Source: Hydrogenovibrio sp. UBA654 (GTDB lineage: Bacteria; Pseudomonadota; Gammaproteobacteria; Thiomicrospirales; Thiomicrospiraceae). Taken from it: 9,957 nt of DNA. The notes under the pieces were generated by a model that saw only the letters and a list, made by a program, of their open reading frames with translations, did no database searches and was not told the DNA's origin. The stretch is from positions 1,028-10,984 of the forward strand of contig DBOE01000042.1 of the NCBI GenBank assembly GCA_002299585.1, in the 5' to 3' direction. The translations under genes were made by a program, and so were the position numbers. Positions 6,079-9,957 of this stretch are shown here, in pieces. The stretch's first letter is position 1. Each line of letters opens with the position of its first letter.

Positions 6079-7812
6079 AGGTTTTAAGCGTTTTTTAGCT
6101 GGGCTTTGACCTGACTTAACCTTTGATATTTTAAGCTGTTGACCACAAACCCAGGCACCTTTTAATTCATTAAAAATTTCTTTTGGTAATTTAGTAGGTA
6201 AATCAACAGTGCTAAATTTATCATCGATATTTAATTTTTGAATAAATTCGCCATCTAAGCCAGCTTCATTGGCAATACAGCCAATAATATTTCCTGGTTT
6301 CACGCCATGGCTACAACCTACTTCAAGACGAAATCTTTCCATTCCATCACCCGGAGGAGCATCACGACGACCTCTATCGCCACCACGAGGACGATCATTA
6401 CGACTGCCACGATCATTTCCATTTCTACCTCTTTCTCCACGCTCATTTCTCCCGCGTCCACCACCATCGTCATTAAAACTTTGTTTTTTGATTGGCTTAT
6501 CACTAATGAAGAAAGGAATATCTCCTTGCATAATTTTAGCTAGACTAGCAGCTATCTCAATGGCAGGAATATTATGTTCTTGTTCTACAGATTCGATCAT
6601 TTCTTGGAAGAATTTTAAATCACCACTTTGAGCAGTATCAACAATTTTATCTTTGAATTTTGTAATACGATTGTCGTTAATATCCTGTGTTGAAGGTAGC
6701 TCCATTTGTGGAATTTTTTTCTTGGTTGTGCCTTCTATTGAACGCAGTAAACGCCTTTCTCTTGGGGCTACAAAAAGAATTGCTGTTCCGCTACGACCAG
6801 CACGACCTGTACGACCAATACGGTGAATGTAAGATTCGTTATCGTAAGGGATATCGTAGTTAATTACATGGCTAATTCGTTCAACATCTAAACCACGAGC
6901 TACAACATCAGTAGCAATTAAAATATCTAGTTTGGCTTGTTTTAATTGGTTTACTATACGCTCTCTATTATTTTGTGGGATATCACCGTTTAAAGCTGCA
7001 GCCGCATAGCCACGGGCTTCTAGTTTTTCTGCTAGGTCAACAGTAGCTGTTTTGGTTCTAACAAAAATTATAATGCCGTCAAAAGTTTCTGCCTCTAATA
7101 TTCTGGTTAAGGCGTCTAATTTATGTAGCCCACTAACTAACCAATATTTTTGTTCAATAGTAGTTGCAGTAGCTGTTTTTTGTTTGATAATTACATCGGT
7201 TGGATTCTTTAAGTAAGTATTAGCAATGCGTTTTACTTCTTTAGGCATAGTTGCTGAAAACAATGCGATTTGGCGGTTATTGGGAGTGTGTTTAAGGATC
7301 CACTCAACATCGTCAATAAAGCCCATGCGGAGCATTTCGTCAGCTTCATCTAGTACCATGGTAGTCAGTTCGTTTAGACTTAATGTGCCTTTTTTGATAT
7401 GGTCCATTACTCGCCCAGGAGTTCCAACCACCACATGTACTCCTCGTTTCATAGCACGGATTTGTGTACCATAATCTGTACCACCGTATACGGGTAGGAC
7501 ATGTAGGCCTTTAATATTACGCGAAAAAGTTTGAAAAGCTTCTGCAACTTGAATTGCTAACTCACGCGTTGGTGCCAAAAGTAGTACTTGTGGATTTTTT
7601 TGTTTTATATTGATATTTGCCAAAATTGGTAGAGCAAATGCGGCGGTTTTGCCAGTACCTGTTTGTGCCATTCCTATAATATCGCCACCTTTTAGCAGTA
7701 CAGGAATTGCCTGTTCTTGGATTGGTGAAGGGGTTTCATAGCCAATTTCGGAGAGTGTTTTTAAAATGGTTTCAGGCAGACCTAGGTCGCTAAATTTAAT
7801 ATCTGTATTCAT
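6052..7812 (-). CDS. deaD: DEAD-box ATP-dependent RNA helicase DeaD/CsdA
   Basis: This 586-aa helicase unwinds RNA duplexes in ribosome assembly and mRNA turnover, notably in the cold. All core motifs are present: the Q motif region (FSDLGL, then PSPIQEQAIP, 7-36), Walker A AQTGTGKT (49-56), PTRELA (81-86), TPGR (131-134), DEAD (155-158), SAT (186-188), the ARGLD motif V (305-309), and HRIGRTGR (330-337). A charged linker leads to an Arg/Gly-rich segment (about 450-484). A DbpA-type RNA-binding domain follows (about 492-565; FRLEVGCSHGVKPGNIIGCIANEAGLDG), and the tail is lysine-rich. The domain order and length match CsdA/DeaD (E. coli 629 aa) rather than the shorter RhlE or SrmB. AGGA ends 6 nt before the ATG. 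A 319-bp gene-free region with strong hairpins lies upstream and may be its leader, as in E. coli, where deaD has a long untranslated leader. Its 3' end overlaps the converging hypothetical gene. Confidence 0.95.
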   Translation of the reverse strand: MNTDIKFSDLGLPETILKTLSEIGYETPSPIQEQAIPVLLKGGDIIGMAQTGTGKTAAFALPILANINIKQKNPQVLLLAPTRELAIQVAEAFQTFSRNIKGLHVLPVYGGTDYGTQIRAMKRGVHVVVGTPGRVMDHIKKGTLSLNELTTMVLDEADEMLRMGFIDDVEWILKHTPNNRQIALFSATMPKEVKRIANTYLKNPTDVIIKQKTATATTIEQKYWLVSGLHKLDALTRILEAETFDGIIIFVRTKTATVDLAEKLEARGYAAAALNGDIPQNNRERIVNQLKQAKLDILIATDVVARGLDVERISHVINYDIPYDNESYIHRIGRTGRAGRSGTAILFVAPRERRLLRSIEGTTKKKIPQMELPSTQDINDNRITKFKDKIVDTAQSGDLKFFQEMIESVEQEHNIPAIEIAASLAKIMQGDIPFFISDKPIKKQSFNDDGGGRGRNERGERGRNGNDRGSRNDRPRGGDRGRRDAPPGDGMERFRLEVGCSHGVKPGNIIGCIANEAGLDGEFIQKLNIDDKFSTVDLPTKLPKEIFNELKGAWVCGQQLKISKVKSGQSPAKKRLKPKKTTLTYS

Positions 7813-7900
7813 CAGTTTTCCTAATTATGTTTATAAATGTGTAAGTTATAGATAAAGCGATGAAAAAGATGGTTTAAAAGGCTTTCAAAATAACACTAGT

Positions 7901-8029
7901 TTAGGGAACCTATGATACTTGTTCAGAGGTTCCTTAGCTAAGATCTAACTTAGCTTGTTATCCTGAATATTGTTTAGTTCTGTATGCTAGAACTCTTAAT
8001 TCTGAGAACTAGTATGTATATTCTGGATA
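7901..8029. repeat. Cluster of three inverted repeats (structured RNA or small palindromic element)
   Basis: Hairpin A pairs 7901-7911 with 7927-7937: a core GGAACCT/AGGTTCC extended by A-T and G-U pairs, with a 15-nt loop. Hairpin B is AGCTAAG (7936-7942) with CTTAGCT (7949-7955) around a 6-nt loop. Hairpin C has 12-nt arms, 7959-7970 and 8018-8029, with one mismatch (TATCCTGAATAT against ATATTCTGGATA). It encloses a second stem TAGTTCT (7975-7981) / AGAACTA (8005-8011) and a competing stem AGTTCT/AGAACT (7976-7981 with 7989-7994). The strand of function is unknown. It could be the deaD leader, a small RNA, or a degenerate mobile palindrome. Confidence 0.7.
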
Positions 8030-8091
8030 CACTAAAAATAAGAAAAAGGATTGTACTTGATTTTGTATAAGATTGTTCGGATAAATTGGGC

Positions 8092-8109
8092 TATAATTTC
8101 AATTATAAT
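8092..8109 (+). promoter_or_regulatory. Candidate -10 elements for the DsrE-like gene
   Basis: Two exact TATAAT hexamers (8092-8097 and 8104-8109) lie 34 and 22 nt before the start codon. Neither has a good -35 at 16-18 nt, so which one is used, and whether an activator helps, cannot be told. The ribosome site AAAGGA (8119-8124) is well placed, 7 nt before ATG 8132. Confidence 0.35.
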
Positions 8110-8131
8110 TTAACTTTTAAAGGAATTCGTT

Positions 8132-8611
8132 ATGAAAAGTATATATCAGTTATTGTTTATTTCAGTACTTTTTTTGGCATTCTCTTCATCGCAAGCAGCA
8201 GATGACGGAGCCAGGGTGGTTTACCATGTAGATTTTAAAGACCCTACTCGTTATTCGGCCACTTTGACTTCTATTAATAATATTCTTAATTTTTATGAAA
8301 ATGAGCTAATGGAAGCAGAAGTACATTTAGTTTTTGTTGGCTATGGCTTGCGTTTTACCACCAATGATTCTTTAAAAGGAACTCCTTATCAAGTAGATAA
8401 AAAACTTAAAGCGAGACAAGCAGAATTAAAAGGCCGTTTAGATACTCTAATGAATGTTAGGGGAGTAAAGGTTCAGTTGTGTGATAAAACACGAGATGAA
8501 GTTGGCTTGGCAAAGTCAAAAGTATATAAAGGGATTAGCTTCCCAATATCAGGGGTGGGTAAGATAGCAATTCTGCAATCAGAAGGGTTTTCATATTTAA
8601 AAATCCAATAA
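8132..8611 (+). CDS. Exported DsrE/DsrF-like family protein
   Basis: This 159-aa protein has a clear Sec signal peptide (MKSIYQ, a hydrophobic core, and cleavage likely after SSSQA near residue 22), so the mature protein is periplasmic. The mature part has the pattern of the DsrE-like fold: a first strand ARVVYHVDFKDP, helix TSINNILNFYENEL, strand VHLVFVGYGLRF (65-75), a helical KARQAELKGRLDTL, then VRGVKVQLCDKTR with the only cysteine, Cys117, and a conserved-looking C-terminus GKIAILQSEGFSYLKIQ. Cytoplasmic DsrE/TusD proteins carry sulfur on a cysteine. Whether Cys117 does so here is unproven, but the family is common in sulfur-metabolising bacteria. The gene has its own AAAGGA ribosome site and stops 9 bp before the converging hemH end, so it is probably monocistronic. 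Confidence 0.85.
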   Translation: MKSIYQLLFISVLFLAFSSSQAADDGARVVYHVDFKDPTRYSATLTSINNILNFYENELMEAEVHLVFVGYGLRFTTNDSLKGTPYQVDKKLKARQAELKGRLDTLMNVRGVKVQLCDKTRDEVGLAKSKVYKGISFPISGVGKIAILQSEGFSYLKIQ

Positions 8612-8620
8612 AACTAATAA

Positions 8621-9631
8621 TTAGAGGTTATCTTTTATTATTTTAGCTAACAGGTCAGTATGATCTTTTCTAGTATTTAATGCAGGAATATAATGAAAAG
8701 TTTCCCCTCCATTTTCTTCAAAATAAGAACGGTTTTCTTGCTCAATTTCTTCAAGGGTTTCTAAGCAATCGGCAGAAAAACCTGGGCAAATAATTTGGAT
8801 ATTTTTAACACCCTGTTGCGGTAGTTCTTTTAAAGTAACATCGGTATAGGGTTTTATCCACTCCTCTTTGCCAAATAAAGACTGGAAAGTTATTTTATAA
8901 TCATTAGCCGATATTCCCAATTGTGTAACTAATAATTGAGCGGTAGTTTTGCACTCCTTATAATAAGGGTCGCCAGCTTCAATATATCTTGTTGGTATGC
9001 CGTGAAAGGAAATGATTAATAAATCTGGTTTTCCATGAGTTTTTTGATGTTCTAGAATAGAGTTAGCCAAAGCTAAGATGTAATCTTGATTATTATAATA
9101 GCTAGGTAGAAACCTTAACTCTGGAATCCAGCGCCACTTTTGCAATTCTCTAGTAACCCCTTCAAAAGTAGAACCGCTGGTGGCAGAAGTGTATTGAGGA
9201 AATAAAGGCAACACCACAAGTTTAGTGCAACCTCTGCTAGCTAATTTTTGTAGGGCAGAAGAAATAGACGGGTTGCCGTAACCCATACCTATTTCAAATT
9301 CTATTTTTTGGGTAAACTCTTGTTGGATGTTTGTTTTAATGGCAGATAATTGAGCATTGCATATATCAATTAATGGTGAGCCTTTACCATATTTACCCCA
9401 AACTTCTTTATAGGCTTTTGCCGACTTATCTGGTCGAGTATTTAAAATAAATAAATTTAGGATCATTTTCCACCATAGTTTATTTGGGGGCTCTACTACA
9501 CGATCATCTAAGAGGAACTCTTTAAGGTAGGGCTTTAATGCTTGCTTAGTAGGAGCATTAGGCGAGCCTACATTAGTGATTAAAATACCTATAGCTTGAT
9601 CTTGTTGGCTAGAAATATAGTTTATATACAT
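8621..9631 (-). CDS. hemH: Ferrochelatase (protoheme ferro-lyase)
   Basis: This 336-aa enzyme inserts Fe(II) into protoporphyrin IX, the last step of heme b synthesis (EC 4.98.1.1). The N-terminal GILITNVGSPNAPT (14-28) is the usual start of the chelatase fold, followed by the YLKEFLLDDRVVE and GSPL segments. The second half holds LPLFPQYTSATSGS (141-154), the catalytic-histidine motif LIISFHGIPTRYIEAGDPY (205-223) with His210, and TFQSLFGKEEWIKPYT (248-263). The CPGFSADCLETLEEI motif (282-296) carries the acidic residues that pair with the histidine in the active site. The length is typical of proteobacterial HemH. The first ATG is used; no strong Shine-Dalgarno precedes it. No other heme gene is adjacent. 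It ends 9 bp from the converging DsrE-like gene. Confidence 0.95.
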   Translation of the reverse strand: MYINYISSQQDQAIGILITNVGSPNAPTKQALKPYLKEFLLDDRVVEPPNKLWWKMILNLFILNTRPDKSAKAYKEVWGKYGKGSPLIDICNAQLSAIKTNIQQEFTQKIEFEIGMGYGNPSISSALQKLASRGCTKLVVLPLFPQYTSATSGSTFEGVTRELQKWRWIPELRFLPSYYNNQDYILALANSILEHQKTHGKPDLLIISFHGIPTRYIEAGDPYYKECKTTAQLLVTQLGISANDYKITFQSLFGKEEWIKPYTDVTLKELPQQGVKNIQIICPGFSADCLETLEEIEQENRSYFEENGGETFHYIPALNTRKDHTDLLAKIIKDNL

Positions 9632-9664
9632 TTTGTGAGTCTATGATTTTTAATAAAGTATGTA

Positions 9665-9707
9665 ATTATAGGAGGCGTATTATAAATGTAATTAATTATT
9701 TTTTAAA
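9665..9707 (-). promoter_or_regulatory. Candidate promoter for hemH
   Basis: On the minus strand TTTAAA (9707-9702) is followed after 17 nt by an exact TATAAT (9684-9679). A second TATAAT lies at 9670-9665. The start codon is about 50 nt downstream of the first -10. The region is very AT-rich, so chance matches are easy. Confidence 0.4.
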
Positions 9708-9756
9708 CAAAAAAACATTAAAATAGTCATGAATTGATAAGGTTTTAAACTTAAAA

Positions 9757-9785
9757 TTGAAATATTCGTTTTGGTTTGTTATAAT
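9757..9785 (+). promoter_or_regulatory. Strong sigma-70 extended -10 promoter for the cold-shock gene
   Basis: TTGAAA (9757-9762), a 17-nt spacer, then TATAAT (9780-9785) with an extended -10 TG at 9777-9778 form a near-consensus sigma-70 promoter. A GC-rich GGGCC follows in the discriminator region. The expected transcript start is around 9790-9793, giving a leader of about 144 nt before the likely start codon. Confidence 0.75.
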
Positions 9786-9791
9786 TAGGGC

Positions 9792-9935
9792 CTCTAAATT
9801 TTTTAATTGTTTAAAATAAATAGCTAGTAGTTTAGATTTTTTGATAAAATTTAGTTAAAAAAAGGGCTTTTAATGTTTAAAAAGCTATTATTATTATGCG
9901 GTACAGCAGTACAGTTTGTAACAAAAGGTAAAAAA
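9792..9935 (+). other. Long 5' untranslated leader of the probable csp mRNA
   Basis: About 144 nt separate the promoter from ATG 9936, close to the 159-nt leader of E. coli cspA. It contains a stem GCTTTT (9866-9871) / AAAAGC (9880-9885) whose loop holds an in-frame upstream ATG (9873). It also has two GTACAG copies (9901-9906, 9909-9914), reminiscent of part of the cspA cold-box, although their position near the start codon differs. The remaining spacer back to hemH (9632-9756) shows only AT-rich sequence and the hemH promoter candidate. Confidence 0.5.
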
Positions 9936-9957
9936 ATGTCAAATACAGTTTCTGGAA
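9936..9957 (+). CDS. Probable cold-shock protein (CspA family), first seven codons only
   Basis: The window ends after MSNTVSG. That start is typical of CspA-family proteins, small RNA-binding beta-barrels that act as RNA chaperones, but seven residues cannot prove it. AAGG (9925-9928), 7 nt upstream, is a good ribosome site. The strong promoter and the leader of about 144 nt are what one expects for a csp gene. An in-frame ATG at 9873, preceded by GGG, would add 21 residues (beginning MFKKLLLLCG). I judge it less likely as the true start, although a leader peptide or an N-terminally extended form cannot be excluded. Confidence 0.55.

Larger units (their letters stand above)
7813..8131. other. 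319-bp intergenic region between deaD and the DsrE-like gene
   Basis: This divergent spacer holds no plausible ORF. On the deaD side it contains the deaD ribosome site (AGGA on the minus strand, 7819-7822). The middle is occupied by three consecutive inverted repeats (7901-8029). The right part, 8050-8131, is AT-rich with two TATAAT hexamers and the ribosome site of the DsrE-like gene. I could not identify a convincing deaD promoter: a minus-strand TTGAAA at 7883-7888 has no well-spaced -10. Confidence 0.8.

Noticed and set aside
6269..6631. Three overlapping open frames (6269-6631 and 6307-6543 on +, 6318-6503 on -) inside deaD
   Set aside because: They arise from the repetitive Arg/Gly-rich codons of the DeaD linker read in other frames, giving low-complexity proteins with no family resemblance or ribosome sites.
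8612..8630. Short palindrome CTAATAATTAG between the DsrE-like gene and hemH as a terminator
   Set aside because: It is a 5-bp AT-only stem with a one-base centre and no adjacent U-run, so it cannot form a stable terminator.

Overview
The window is AT-rich chromosomal DNA (by eye roughly one third G+C) from a bacterium. The best guess is a marine or sulfur-associated gammaproteobacterium. The case rests on an enterobacterial-type Pgm, a DeaD helicase with a DbpA-type C-terminal domain, a CbpA co-chaperone, a HopJ-family protein and a periplasmic DsrE-like protein. No rRNA gene or decisive marker is present, so the lineage is inference. I see no phage, IS, CRISPR, tRNA or defence module. This is mostly housekeeping and stress sequence with a few unusual details.

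Layout: positions 1-431 hold the C-terminal end of a DUF1538 membrane protein (+). It converges on a TakP-like TRAP substrate-binding protein with a Tat-type lipoprotein signal (-, 485-1585). A divergent HopJ-family gene (+, 1641-1979) converges on cbpA (-, 2008-2943). Across a 122-bp divergent spacer, pgm (+, from 3066) starts a likely three-gene operon: pgm, a PilZ-like protein with a large helical insertion (4717-5655), and an unrecognised 135-aa protein (5659-6066). That operon overlaps tail-to-tail with deaD (-, 6052-7812), and a symmetrical two-way terminator lies in the overlap. Upstream of deaD is a 319-bp gene-free stretch with three consecutive hairpins. It is followed by a DsrE-like exported protein (+, 8132-8611), hemH ferrochelatase (-, 8621-9631) and, after a strong extended -10 promoter and a leader of about 144 nt, the first codons of a probable cold-shock protein (from 9936).

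Themes: deaD and the probable csp gene are both cold-stress RNA functions, and each has a long and/or structured leader. cbpA carries a sigma-32-like promoter, so temperature response recurs in the window. Pgm (glucose-1-P/glucose-6-P) sits with a putative c-di-GMP-type PilZ protein, which hints at a link between polysaccharide precursors and surface or biofilm control, but that is inference. The most unusual sequence signal is a pair of long homopolymers, C10 and G11 in the mRNA sense, inside the Gly/Phe linker of cbpA. Any single-base slip in either tract separates the J-domain from the substrate-binding C-terminal domains.
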